DNA of 64,000 nt, taken from positions 1-64,000 of the forward strand of contig NZ_JAABRQ010000012.1 in assembly GCF_011390835.1 (NCBI RefSeq). The letters are read 5' to 3'. The stretch's first letter is position 1. Every line of letters starts with the position of its first letter. Below, piece by piece: positions 8,033 through 17,116 of this stretch. The notes under the pieces are model-generated. The model ran no database searches. It was not told the DNA's origin and saw nothing but the letters and a program-made list of their open reading frames with translations. The position numbers were made by a program, and so were the translations under genes. The stretch comes from Hydrogenophaga sp. Its GTDB lineage: Bacteria > Pseudomonadota > Gammaproteobacteria > Burkholderiales > Burkholderiaceae_C.

Positions 8033-8683
8033 ATGAGCCTGAAACTGTATTTCGCCCCTGGCGCCTGTTCGTTCGTGCCGCATGCCATGCTGGAGATAGC
8101 TGGCGTGGCGTTCGAGCCCTCCATGGTCAAGCTGCACAAGGGCGAACAGCGCACGGCCGACTACTTGGCACTCAATCCGCGCGGCCAGGTGCCGGTGCTG
8201 GTCGACGGCGATGAAGTGATCACGCAGATCATCGCCATCTTGCTGCACCTCGACACCCGGCTGCCTAAGGCGCACATCCTGCCGGCCGATGGCGTGGCGC
8301 GCACGCGAGCGTTGTCTTTGCTGGCCTGGATGAACAACACGGTGCACCCGACCTTCACCCACTTCTTCATGCCGGAGAAGTTCAGTGACGACGAAGCAGC
8401 CAAAAAGGCGATCCGTGCGTTTGCTGTGCCGCGCTACCGGGAATGCTTGGAAGAGATTGAAGCCCTCGCCGCTCAGGCCTCGCCCTGGTTGTTCGGCGAG
8501 CGCCCGGGCGCGCTGGACGGCTATGCGCTCACGCTGTTGCGATGGGGTGGCTACGCCGGCATCGACCCCACCACCCTGCCTGCAACCTGGGGCCTCGTGC
8601 AGCGTTTCGCGGCACTGCCTGGTGTGGCCAAAGCGGTAGAACGGGAGCGCCTGGTCTTGAACGTGTACCAGTCCGCGGGCTGA
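8033..8683 (+). CDS. Glutathione S-transferase family protein
   Basis: A soluble 216-residue protein with the two GST domains. The thioredoxin-like N-terminal domain starts KLYFAPGACSFVPHAML, the beta-class pattern in which the Cys-Ser pair near residue 10 contacts glutathione. NPRGQVPVLVDGDEVITQ supplies the cis-proline and the glutathione-carboxylate site. The alpha-helical C-terminal domain follows from about residue 85. The ATG at 8033 is used because GGAG lies about 8 bases upstream and the family N-terminus begins there. The substrate cannot be predicted; detoxification or thiol-disulfide exchange is the general expectation. Confidence 0.88.
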   Translation: MSLKLYFAPGACSFVPHAMLEIAGVAFEPSMVKLHKGEQRTADYLALNPRGQVPVLVDGDEVITQIIAILLHLDTRLPKAHILPADGVARTRALSLLAWMNNTVHPTFTHFFMPEKFSDDEAAKKAIRAFAVPRYRECLEEIEALAAQASPWLFGERPGALDGYALTLLRWGGYAGIDPTTLPATWGLVQRFAALPGVAKAVERERLVLNVYQSAG

Positions 8684-8713
8684 ACGGTCGGCGCGGGCAG
8701 GTCGTTCAGTCCG

Positions 8714-10156
8714 TCAGTCCTCATCACCGCGCGGTGGAGAGAACCGCACCGACACCAGCAACCCGCGTTGCTGGAGGTGTTCGGGATGGGCGTCTTCCAT
8801 CTGCACCGTGGCGCCATGTTGCTGGGCGATTTCCTGCACGATGGCCAGGCCCAGCCCTGAACCGTCGACGTTGGTACCCAGCGCCCGGTAGAACGGCTGC
8901 ATCACCAGTTCCCGCTCGTTGGCCGGGATGCCGGGTCCGTTGTCTTCCACCTGCAGGATCTGCACGCCGCTGAATCGGTCCACCAGCACCCGCGCCGTGA
9001 CCACACCGCCGCGGCCGGCGTAGTGTATGGCGTTGTCCACCAGGTTGCGGACCATCTCCTGCAGCAGCGTTGGGTTGCCGTCGATGATGCAGGCCTCGGG
9101 CAGCTGCTCGGGACCGTCGTAGCCCAGGTCGATGCCATGTTCCATGGCGCGCGGCACCGAATCCTGCACCACCTGGGTGACCAGTTGCGCGAGGTCGATG
9201 CGCGCACTGGGCAGAGCGCGCCCGGTGGTTTCGGCCCGGGCCAGCGCCAGCAGCTGATTGACTGTGTGCGTGGCGCGTGTGCTGGAGCGGGCGATCTGCT
9301 GCAGTGAGCCGCGGATTTCGGCCGGGTCGGTCTCACGCTGGGCCAGTTCGGCCTGCATGCGCAGCCCGGCCAGCGGCGTCTTCAGCTGGTGGGCGGCATC
9401 GGCCAGGAAGCGCTTCTGGGTGGTGAGCGAAATTTTGAGCCGGGTCAGCAGGTCGTTGATGGAAGACACCAACGGAGCCACTTCTTGCGGAATAAAAGAC
9501 TCTTCGATCGGGCTCAGGTCGTCGGGCTTGCGGGCACGGATGCGTTGCTCCAGCTCGTTGAGCGGGCGGATGCCGCGCACCAGCGCTAACCACACCAGCA
9601 GCACCGCCAGCGGCAGGATGATGAACTGCGGCACCATCACACCTTTGATGATTTCGGTGGCGAGCGTCGAGCGTTTGCCCTTGGTCTCGGCCACCTGCAT
9701 CAACACCAGGCGCCGGGGGTCGCTGTGCCGCGCCAGCCAGGTGTAGGCGACGCGTACCTCGTCACCGCGCACCAGGTCATCGCGCATCAGCACGCGGCCG
9801 GGCTCGGGCGTTTCGTTGTCGCGCGGCAGAGGAAAGTCGGTCTCGCCGCTGATCAACTCGCCGCGCGGATCGACCAGCTGGTAGTACACCAGGTCGCTGT
9901 CGTCGGCACGCAGCAGGTCGCGTGCCTGGGGCGTGAGGTTGAAGCTCACCACGTCGTTGCGGGTGACCACGAATTGGGTGAGCGCCTGCAGGTTGAATTC
10001 CAGCGCGCGGTCAAAAGGCTTGCTCGCAATCCCCTGCGCCACAAACCAGGTTAAGGCCAGCGAGAGCGGCCAAAGCAGCAGCAGCGGCGTGAGCATCCAG
10101 TCCAGAATTTCTCCAAACAGGCTGCGCTGCTCGCGCTGGAACAGCCCGAATGACAT
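8714..10156 (-). CDS. Two-component sensor histidine kinase (2CSK_N/HAMP type)
   Basis: An inner-membrane kinase of 480 residues. One membrane segment follows the N-terminus (about 20-45), then a periplasmic domain (about 46-170) of the 2CSK_N type as in TctE/QseC-like kinases, a second membrane segment with PLAVLLVWLALV, a HAMP-like linker, the phospho-acceptor helix FLADAAHQLKTPLAGLR and an ATPase domain with N (NLVDNAIHYA), G1 (VEDNGPGIP) and G2 (GSGLGLAIV) boxes. The start at 10156 (MSFGLFQREQ) is chosen because upstream codons come from a repeat element. It lies downstream of its response regulator but separated by 295 bases that hold two inverted repeat copies. TctE-like members often control tricarboxylate uptake; the ligand here is unknown. 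Confidence 0.92.
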   Translation of the reverse strand: MSFGLFQREQRSLFGEILDWMLTPLLLLWPLSLALTWFVAQGIASKPFDRALEFNLQALTQFVVTRNDVVSFNLTPQARDLLRADDSDLVYYQLVDPRGELISGETDFPLPRDNETPEPGRVLMRDDLVRGDEVRVAYTWLARHSDPRRLVLMQVAETKGKRSTLATEIIKGVMVPQFIILPLAVLLVWLALVRGIRPLNELEQRIRARKPDDLSPIEESFIPQEVAPLVSSINDLLTRLKISLTTQKRFLADAAHQLKTPLAGLRMQAELAQRETDPAEIRGSLQQIARSSTRATHTVNQLLALARAETTGRALPSARIDLAQLVTQVVQDSVPRAMEHGIDLGYDGPEQLPEACIIDGNPTLLQEMVRNLVDNAIHYAGRGGVVTARVLVDRFSGVQILQVEDNGPGIPANERELVMQPFYRALGTNVDGSGLGLAIVQEIAQQHGATVQMEDAHPEHLQQRGLLVSVRFSPPRGDED

Positions 10157-10188
10157 CGGCCCGCTGCCCAGTGTTTCGGCGTCGGTAG

Positions 10189-10270
10189 GACTCCCCCCTG
10201 TACCGCCTTTTGCGTCACCCCCCCGGGGGGTCGGCGCACTGCGGCCCGGCCAAGCCGGTTCCGCTGCGCC
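10189..10270 (+). repeat. C/G-tract repeat element, copy A
   Basis: Core: C6 tract, CCGCCTTTTGCGTCA, C7-G6, then GCGGCCCGGCCAAGCCGG. It is the reverse complement of copies B, C and D. Unlike those three, it does not touch a stop codon. Confidence 0.75.
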
Positions 10271-10381
10271 ACTGTATGAACCGCCCTTCATTGGTCGACC
10301 AGAGCAGGTCGCCAGCGCCTAAAACAATGCGGCCTGCAACTGACTCTTCGGCGCGGAATGCGTGGTTCAGAAATCCCCTGG

Positions 10382-10451
10382 AAACGGCTTCGCCGGGCCA
10401 CAGGGATTGCCCCCCATTGGGGGGGTGACGCCGAAGGCGGCGCAGGGGGGG
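10382..10451 (-). repeat. C/G-tract repeat element, copy B
   Basis: Reads GCTTCGCCGGGCCACAGG, TTGCCCCCC, GGGGGGGTGACGCCGAAGG, CGGCGCAGGGGGGG on the plus strand. The G-tract directly abuts the TGA of the response regulator gene, with no base between. Confidence 0.8.
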
Positions 10452-11120
10452 TCAAATCTTCTCCAAACAGTAACCCAGTCCCCGCACCGTGGCGATGCGG
10501 ATCGGGCCCTTTTCGATCTTTTTGCGCAGGCGGTGGATGTAGACCTCGATCGCGTTGTTGCTCACCTCTTCGCCCCACTCGCACAGCCGCTCGACCAGCT
10601 GGTCTTTGCTGACCAGCCGACCGGCGCGCTGCAGCAAGACCTCCAGTAAGCCCAGCTCGCGCGCCGAGAGCTCCACCATCTTGCCGTCGATGGTGGCCAC
10701 CCGGCCCGCTTGGTCGTATTCCAGCGGACCGTGTTTGATCGTGTTGGTGCTGCCGCCCATGCCGCGGCGCGTGAGCGCCCGCACGCGGGCTTCCAGCTCC
10801 TGCAGCGAAAACGGCTTGGCCATGTAGTCGTCCGCGCCGTAGTCCAGTCCTTTGACGCGCTCCTCCACGCTGTCGGCAGCGGTCAGGATGAGCACCGGGA
10901 TCGACGATCCGCGCGCGCGCATGCGCTTGAGCACTTCGAGCCCATGCAGCTTGGGCAGGCCCAGGTCCAGGATCAGCAGATCAAATTCGTTGTTGGTCAT
11001 CAGCGCGGCATCGGCCTCACTGCCGCTGGCCACGTGGTCCACCGCGGCGCCGGCGGCGCGCAAGCCGCGCAGCAGGCCATCAGCCAGCACCTGGTCGTCT
11101 TCCGCAATGAGGATGCGCAT
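10452..11120 (-). CDS. OmpR-family response regulator
   Basis: A 222-residue regulator with an N-terminal receiver domain and a C-terminal winged helix. The receiver shows the acidic pocket EDD at residues 7-9, the phospho-acceptor Asp in LILDLGLPKLHG (about residue 51), the conserved Thr in LTAAD and Lys in MAKPF. The DNA-binding part has the recognition-helix segment NAIEVYIHRLRKKI and ends in the usual RTV-type hairpin (ATVRGLGYCLEKI). It is the first gene of the pair with the kinase at 8714-10156 and resembles TctD/QseB. Repeat copy B abuts its stop codon. Confidence 0.93.
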   Translation of the reverse strand: MRILIAEDDQVLADGLLRGLRAAGAAVDHVASGSEADAALMTNNEFDLLILDLGLPKLHGLEVLKRMRARGSSIPVLILTAADSVEERVKGLDYGADDYMAKPFSLQELEARVRALTRRGMGGSTNTIKHGPLEYDQAGRVATIDGKMVELSARELGLLEVLLQRAGRLVSKDQLVERLCEWGEEVSNNAIEVYIHRLRKKIEKGPIRIATVRGLGYCLEKI

Positions 11121-11226
11121 GCGTGTCTCCGATCGTTTTTTGCATTATGGCGAAAGCCGTACTGGGGGTGCGTGGCGACAAACCCGCATCAACCCAGCAT
11201 TGACGCGCTGTTCGCATCATCCTGAT

Positions 11227-11718
11227 TCAGCGCGCGCCATAGGCCTCCAGTCCCAACATCACGACGGTCGCCACATCGTCGCCCACCAGCGCGTGGAATT
11301 CATCTTGCGCCTGCGTCACCGCCTGGCGGAAGGCTTCCAGCCAGAGCAGCCCGGTGGCGGTGAAGACGATGCGGCGCGCACGCGCATCGTGCGGGTCGGC
11401 TTGGCGCTCCACCAGGCCCCAGGCCTCGCATTGCGTCACCAGGTCGCTCATGGCCTGTTTGCTCATGCCTGCTGCCTGCGCCAGTTCGGTCAGGCGCGAA
11501 CCGGACACCTGAAGGTGGCGCGTGATGTGCACATGGGCCGCCGCGATCTGGTCACGCGCTGCCAGATTGGACAACGCCAGCGGTACGTTGGGGTCGTGCG
11601 CCATCAGGTGCAGTACCCGCTCGTCAAAACGCCGCAAAGCCAGACCCATGAGCCTGCCCAGGTGGCTTTGTCGCCAGCGGTCGTCAGGAGTGGTCAGGTC
11701 GCGGTTGGTGGCGTTCAT
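11227..11718 (-). CDS. MarR-family transcriptional regulator
   Basis: A 163-residue winged-helix regulator. LTELAQAAGMSKQAMSDLV forms the recognition helix-turn-helix, and the beta-wing follows as LVERQADPHDARARRI, with the D-x-R signature of MarR proteins. Helices at both ends would form the dimer interface. The start at 11718 (MNATNRDL) is chosen over the longer frame because the upstream extension runs into the intergenic region shared with recA. It is divergent from recA, and no partner gene sits beside it, so the target genes and ligand are unknown. Confidence 0.88.
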   Translation of the reverse strand: MNATNRDLTTPDDRWRQSHLGRLMGLALRRFDERVLHLMAHDPNVPLALSNLAARDQIAAAHVHITRHLQVSGSRLTELAQAAGMSKQAMSDLVTQCEAWGLVERQADPHDARARRIVFTATGLLWLEAFRQAVTQAQDEFHALVGDDVATVVMLGLEAYGAR

Positions 11719-11841
11719 GGAAGTGGCCAGGTTGGCGGAGCGAAGCGGCGCAAGGGGGGATATCATATCGTCAAGGAAACTGACCAAAATACGGCTTGTC
11801 AGAAAAGTATCGCGCGATAAACTCCTGTTCAAGCATCCAGC

Positions 11842-11857
11842 CTGTACGCAAAAACAT
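11842..11857 (+). promoter_or_regulatory. LexA (SOS) box upstream of recA
   Basis: CTGT-ACGCAAAA-ACAT matches the CTGT-N8-ACAG core with one mismatch and lies 45 bases ahead of the recA start. Beta-proteobacterial LexA uses this core, so SOS control of recA is expected. Confidence 0.65.
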
Positions 11858-11901
11858 ATTCTGGAAGCGAATACCCACTCACACGAAAAGGAGCATTCAA
11901 T

Positions 11902-13014
<1,113 letters not shown>

Positions 13015-13087
13015 ACACAGCACACCACAGACAACGCGCCGCTTGAGGCGCGCCCTGGCGTGGTGTTGACCGTCTTCAAACGATCAG

Positions 13088-13537
13088 ATGGCTTTTGATC
13101 AACCCTCGCTCAAAGGGCGCGCCCTGCGCCTGCTCGGTCAGCGTGAACACTCGCGTGCCGAGCTGGAACGCAAGCTGCGCCAGCATGAGGCAGTGCCTGG
13201 CGAACTGGCGCGTGCGCTGGACGACTTGCAGGCCAAGGGCTTCATCAACGAACAGCGGGTACTGGAGTCGGTGGTGCACCGGCGCGCGCCACGCCTGGGC
13301 GCGATGCGGGTGCGGCAGGAACTGCAGGCCAAGGGTCTGGCGCCAGAAGCCATCGCTCAGGCTGTGGCCGATTTGCAAGCCAGCGAGGTGGAGCGCGCTC
13401 GCGAAGTCTGGCGAAAGAAGTTTGGTGAGCCGGCGGCAGACGCCCAGGGTCGCGCGAAACAGATGCGCTTTCTCGCGACCCGGGGGTTTGGTGCCGAGGC
13501 GATCCACCGGGTGGTCAAAGGCGGTGAAGAAGACTGA
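13088..13537 (+). CDS. recX: RecA regulator RecX
   Basis: A 149-residue all-helical protein that caps or destabilises RecA filaments. It opens LKGRALRLLGQREHSRAEL, the usual first RecX three-helix unit, and continues with DDLQAKGFINEQRV and further repeats, ending in RFLATRGFGAEAIHRVV, the standard closing element. Its place directly after recA supports the call. The gene ends in a convergent interval with argC that holds repeat copy C. Confidence 0.95.
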   Translation: MAFDQPSLKGRALRLLGQREHSRAELERKLRQHEAVPGELARALDDLQAKGFINEQRVLESVVHRRAPRLGAMRVRQELQAKGLAPEAIAQAVADLQASEVERAREVWRKKFGEPAADAQGRAKQMRFLATRGFGAEAIHRVVKGGEED

Positions 13538-13609
13538 GTGAGAGCGCGCTCAGAGCTCGCGTGAGCCATCCAGCGGTTCCTTAGCGCGGCGCTTTGACTC
13601 AAGGATGCC

Positions 13610-13681
13610 GTGGAGCGAGCTTTGCCGGACCACAGGCATTGCCCCCAGGGGGGCGACGTACCGCAGGTGCGGCAGGGGGAA
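13610..13681 (-). repeat. C/G-tract repeat element, copy C
   Basis: Same element as copies B and D: GCTTTGCCGGACCACAGG, TTGCCCCC, GGGGGGCGACGTACCGCAGG, TGCGGCAGGGGG on the plus strand. It is separated by two bases from the argC stop codon and fills the convergent gap between recX and argC. Confidence 0.75.
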
Positions 13682-14605
13682 TCACATCCCGAGCATCAAT
13701 TGCAAATTCTGTACCGCCGCGCCGCTGGCGCCCTTGCCCAGGTTGTCCAGGCGGGCGATCAGCACCGCCTGGCGGTGCGCTTCGTTGGCGAACACGCGCA
13801 GCTCCAGCTGGTTGGTGTCGTTGAGCGCAGTGGCGTCGAGCTTGCCGTCGGCGGTGGCGGGCTCTACCCGCACAAAGCCGCCCGCGGCGGCGCTGGCCGC
13901 GTAGTGGGCTACCAGCGCGTCGTGCAGGTCGCTGGCCTTGGGCTGGCCGGGCAAGTGGTCCAGATGCAGAGGCAGCTGCACCAGCATGCCCTGGCGGAAG
14001 TTGCCGACGGCGGGGATGAAGATCGGGCGGCGGGTCAGGCCGGTGCAGAACAGGATTTCAGGGATGTGTTTGTGCGCCAGTCCCAGTGCGTAGGCTTCGT
14101 GCAAGGGTGCCTCGCCTTTTTCGTACGCCTCGATCATGGTGCGCCCGCCGCCGGAATAGCCACTGACCGATGGCAGCGAGACCGGGAAATCGGTGGGCAG
14201 CAGGCCGGAATCCACCAGCGGGCGCAGCAGCGCGATGGCACCGGTGGCGTAGCAGCCGGGATTGCCCACCCGGTCGGCCGACACCACGGCGGCGCGCTGT
14301 TCGGCACAGAGCTCGGGAAAGCCGTAGACCCAGCCTGGCGCGCAGCGGTGGGCGGTGGAAGCGTCGATGATGCGGGGCTTGCGGCCGGGCAAGCCATCGA
14401 TCATGGCCACGGACTCAATGGCCGCGTCGTCGTGCAGGCACAAAATCACCAGATCGGCCTGCGCCATCAGCTCGCGCTTGGCCTCGGGGTCCTTGCGGCG
14501 CTCGGGCGCGATGCTCAGCAACTCAATGTCCGGCAGCATCTGCAGCCGTTCGCGAATCTGCAGGCCGGTGGTACCGGCCTCGCCATCTATGAAGAGTTTG
14601 GCCAT
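13682..14605 (-). CDS. argC: N-acetyl-gamma-glutamyl-phosphate reductase, short (type 2) form
   Basis: Third step of arginine synthesis: NADPH-dependent reduction of N-acetylglutamyl phosphate to the semialdehyde. At 307 residues it is the short form of the enzyme. It starts [15 protein letters not shown] (nucleotide-binding loop), has the catalytic cysteine in GNPGCYATG and the conserved [10 protein letters not shown] stretch. No other arg gene is adjacent, which is normal for dispersed arginine genes. The stop codon lies against repeat copy C. Only the distinction from other semialdehyde dehydrogenases is a family call, and the catalytic signature makes it firm. Confidence 0.95.
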   Translation of the reverse strand: MAKLFIDGEAGTTGLQIRERLQMLPDIELLSIAPERRKDPEAKRELMAQADLVILCLHDDAAIESVAMIDGLPGRKPRIIDASTAHRCAPGWVYGFPELCAEQRAAVVSADRVGNPGCYATGAIALLRPLVDSGLLPTDFPVSLPSVSGYSGGGRTMIEAYEKGEAPLHEAYALGLAHKHIPEILFCTGLTRRPIFIPAVGNFRQGMLVQLPLHLDHLPGQPKASDLHDALVAHYAASAAAGGFVRVEPATADGKLDATALNDTNQLELRVFANEAHRQAVLIARLDNLGKGASGAAVQNLQLMLGM

Positions 14606-14795
14606 GATCTGTCCGCCTTGTCAGTTCTGGTTCAGAGAATCACTCATATAATTATGCATTACGTTTCGCGCCGCCCCGCCCGATTTTGGTGCGTTGCAGC
14701 ATGATACATTCCGTCGGTAAAGCGCCCAGCGCGCTCTCGCGGCCTCCTTCGGGGCTGAATTCCGATCCTGTTCACCCTTCCCTGAGAGAGCCCTC

Positions 14796-15962
14796 ATGAA
14801 GATCCACGAGTACCAAGCCAAGGAAATCTTGCGCCAATTTGGTGTGCCAGTGCCGCGTGGCATTGCTGCGTTCACGGTGCAAGAAGCCGTCGAAGCCGCC
14901 CAGAAACTCGGAGGCCCGGTCTGGGTGGTGAAAGCGCAGATCCATGCTGGCGGCCGTGGCAAGGGCGGTGGCGTCAAGGTGGCCAAGTCAATCGACGACG
15001 TGAAGCGCCTGGCAGGCGAGATCCTGGGCATGCAGCTCAAGACCCATCAGACGGGCCCTGAGGGCCAGAAGGTGCGTCGCCTCTATATTGAAGACGGCGC
15101 CGACATCCAGAAAGAGTATTACGTCTCGGTGGTCACTGACCGCGCCACGCAGAAAGTGGCGTTCATTGCCTCCAGCGAGGGCGGCATGGACATCGAGGAA
15201 GTGGCGCACAGCACGCCCGAAAAGATCATCAAGGTGTTTGTGGACCCGCTGGTGGGTCTCACCGACGCCCAGGCCAAGGAAATTTCTGACGGCATCGGCA
15301 TGCCGGCGGGTTCCAGCGCGCAGACGATCGACATCCTGCAAAAGCTCTACAAGTGCTACATGGACACCGACGCGTCGCTGGTGGAGATCAACCCGCTGAA
15401 CCGCGATGGCAAGGGCAACGTGGTGGCACTCGACGCCAAGTTCAACTTCGACCCGAACGCGCTGTTCCGCCATCCCGATGTCGTGGCCTACCGCGATCTG
15501 GATGAGGAAGACGCAGCCGAGATAGAAGCCTCCAAGTTCGACCTGGCCTACATCTCACTGGACGGCAACATCGGCTGCCTGGTCAACGGCGCTGGCCTGG
15601 CCATGGCGACCATGGACACCATCAAGCTGTACGGCGCCGAGCCGGCCAACTTCCTGGATGTGGGCGGTGGCGCCACCCCGGAGAAGGTTACCGAAGCGTT
15701 CAAGATCATGCTCAAGAACGACAAGGTCAAGGCCATCATGGTGAATATCTTCGGCGGCATCATGAAGTGCGACACGATCGCCACCGGTGTGATCACCGCC
15801 TGTAAGGCGACCAACCTCAGCGTGCCGTTGGTGGTGCGCATGAAGGGCACCAACGAAGCCTTAGGCAAGAAGATGCTGGCCGAGTCTGGCCTGCCCATCA
15901 TCAGCGCCGACACCATGGCCGAGGCGGCCGAGAAGGTGGTCGCTGCGGTCAAAGCCGCCTAA
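14796..15962 (+). CDS. sucC: Succinate--CoA ligase, beta subunit
   Basis: The beta subunit of succinyl-CoA synthetase, which couples succinyl-CoA cleavage to nucleotide triphosphate formation in the TCA cycle. The 388-residue protein opens [20 protein letters not shown], has an ATP-grasp fold with [16 protein letters not shown] for nucleotide binding, LVEINPLN for metal, and [13 protein letters not shown] with [10 protein letters not shown] in the CoA-ligase-like domain. GAGAG precedes the ATG. sucD follows after 71 bases, giving the standard sucCD operon. Confidence 0.98.
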   Translation: MKIHEYQAKEILRQFGVPVPRGIAAFTVQEAVEAAQKLGGPVWVVKAQIHAGGRGKGGGVKVAKSIDDVKRLAGEILGMQLKTHQTGPEGQKVRRLYIEDGADIQKEYYVSVVTDRATQKVAFIASSEGGMDIEEVAHSTPEKIIKVFVDPLVGLTDAQAKEISDGIGMPAGSSAQTIDILQKLYKCYMDTDASLVEINPLNRDGKGNVVALDAKFNFDPNALFRHPDVVAYRDLDEEDAAEIEASKFDLAYISLDGNIGCLVNGAGLAMATMDTIKLYGAEPANFLDVGGGATPEKVTEAFKIMLKNDKVKAIMVNIFGGIMKCDTIATGVITACKATNLSVPLVVRMKGTNEALGKKMLAESGLPIISADTMAEAAEKVVAAVKAA

Positions 15963-16033
15963 GGCGCCCAGAGCGGTTCAAAAATCTTGCGGGACAGACC
16001 TTCAGCGCTGTCCCCAACTGAATAAGGTCCAGC

Positions 16034-16927
16034 ATGTCGATCTACATCAATAAAGACACCAAAGTCATCACCCAGGGCATCACCGGCAAAACCGGTCAGT
16101 TCCACACGGAAAAGTGCCAGGAATACGCGAACGGCAAAAACTGCTTCGTCGCTGGCGTGAACCCCAAGAAGGCCGGCGAATCGATCTTCAACATCCCGAT
16201 CTACGCTTCGGTGAAAGAAGCCGCTGCCGAGACCGGCGCCACCGTGTCGGTGATCTATGTGCCTCCCGCTGGGGCTGCCGCCGCGATCTGGGAAGCGGTC
16301 GAGGCTGATCTCGATCTGGCGATCTGCATCACCGAAGGCATTCCGGTCAAGGACATGCTGATCGTGCGCAACAAGATGAAGGCCAAGGAAGCCGCTGGTG
16401 GCAAAAAGACCTTGCTGCTGGGCCCGAACTGCCCCGGCCTGATCACACCCGACGAGATCAAGATCGGCATCATGCCCGGCCATATCCACAAAAAAGGCCG
16501 TATCGGTGTCGTGTCCCGCTCAGGCACGTTGACCTACGAAGCCGTTGCACAGCTGACCGAAATCGGCCTGGGCCAGTCGAGTGCGGTGGGCATTGGTGGC
16601 GACCCCATCAACGGCCTAAAGCACATCGACGTGATGCAGGCTTTCAATGACGACCCCGACACCGATGCCGTGATCATGATCGGCGAGATCGGCGGCCCCG
16701 ATGAAGCCGAAGCAGCGGAATGGTGCAAAGCCAACATGAAGAAGCCCATCGTCGGCTTCATCGCCGGTGTCACGGCACCGGCCGGAAAGCGCATGGGCCA
16801 CGCCGGTGCGCTGATCAGCGGCGGCGCTGACACCGCCGACGCCAAGCTCGCCATCATGGAAGCCTGCGGTTTCAAGGTCACGCGCAACCCGTCCGAGATG
16901 GCCAAGCTGCTCAAAGCCCTGCTCTGA
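16034..16927 (+). CDS. sucD: Succinate--CoA ligase, alpha subunit
   Basis: The alpha subunit binds CoA and carries the phosphohistidine intermediate. The 297-residue protein shows the Rossmann loop QGITGKTGQFHT, the CoA-binding region GVNPKKAGES, IGVVSRSGTLTYEA, and the active-site histidine in MGHAGALISGG near residue 256. It is the second gene of sucCD and ends at a clear intrinsic terminator 24 bases after the stop. Confidence 0.98.
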   Translation: MSIYINKDTKVITQGITGKTGQFHTEKCQEYANGKNCFVAGVNPKKAGESIFNIPIYASVKEAAAETGATVSVIYVPPAGAAAAIWEAVEADLDLAICITEGIPVKDMLIVRNKMKAKEAAGGKKTLLLGPNCPGLITPDEIKIGIMPGHIHKKGRIGVVSRSGTLTYEAVAQLTEIGLGQSSAVGIGGDPINGLKHIDVMQAFNDDPDTDAVIMIGEIGGPDEAEAAEWCKANMKKPIVGFIAGVTAPAGKRMGHAGALISGGADTADAKLAIMEACGFKVTRNPSEMAKLLKALL

Positions 16928-16951
16928 GCCAGTTCGGCATTTTCTGAAAAA

Positions 16952-16977
16952 GGCAACGCTGGGGCGTTGCCTTTTTT
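16952..16977 (+). terminator. Intrinsic terminator of sucCD
   Basis: GGCAACGC (16952-16959) and GCGTTGCC (16964-16971) form a perfect 8-bp stem with a TGGG loop, followed by six Ts. Confidence 0.95.
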
Positions 16978-17116
16978 ATGGCCTTTGCTATGGCGGTCAC
17001 AAATCGTTACCACCCAGGGCCGTTGGGGCCCCGCCTGTCAAGGCGGTCTGACAGCGCATGTGGCCACCTCAGACAATCACCTTCCTGCGCGCAGTTCCGT
17101 CGATCTGGCGGGATCG

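Larger units (their letters stand above)
10157..10451. other. Intra-operon spacer with two inverted repeat-element copies
   Basis: The 295 bases between the response regulator stop and the kinase start contain copy A (10189-10270) and copy B (10382-10451) of a C/G-tract element in opposite orientations. In the transcript of this two-component pair they could fold into one large hairpin. No gene is seen here. Confidence 0.7.

Noticed and set aside
5861-8362. 833-codon open frame on the minus strand inside topB and the GST gene
   Set aside because: It is antisense to two clear genes. Such frames arise from high GC at third positions, and the translation has no family features.
16967-17116. N-terminal extension of the Ser/Thr kinase starting in the sucD terminator
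   Set aside because: The TTG start lies inside the terminator stem and the extra 50 residues do not look like protein.
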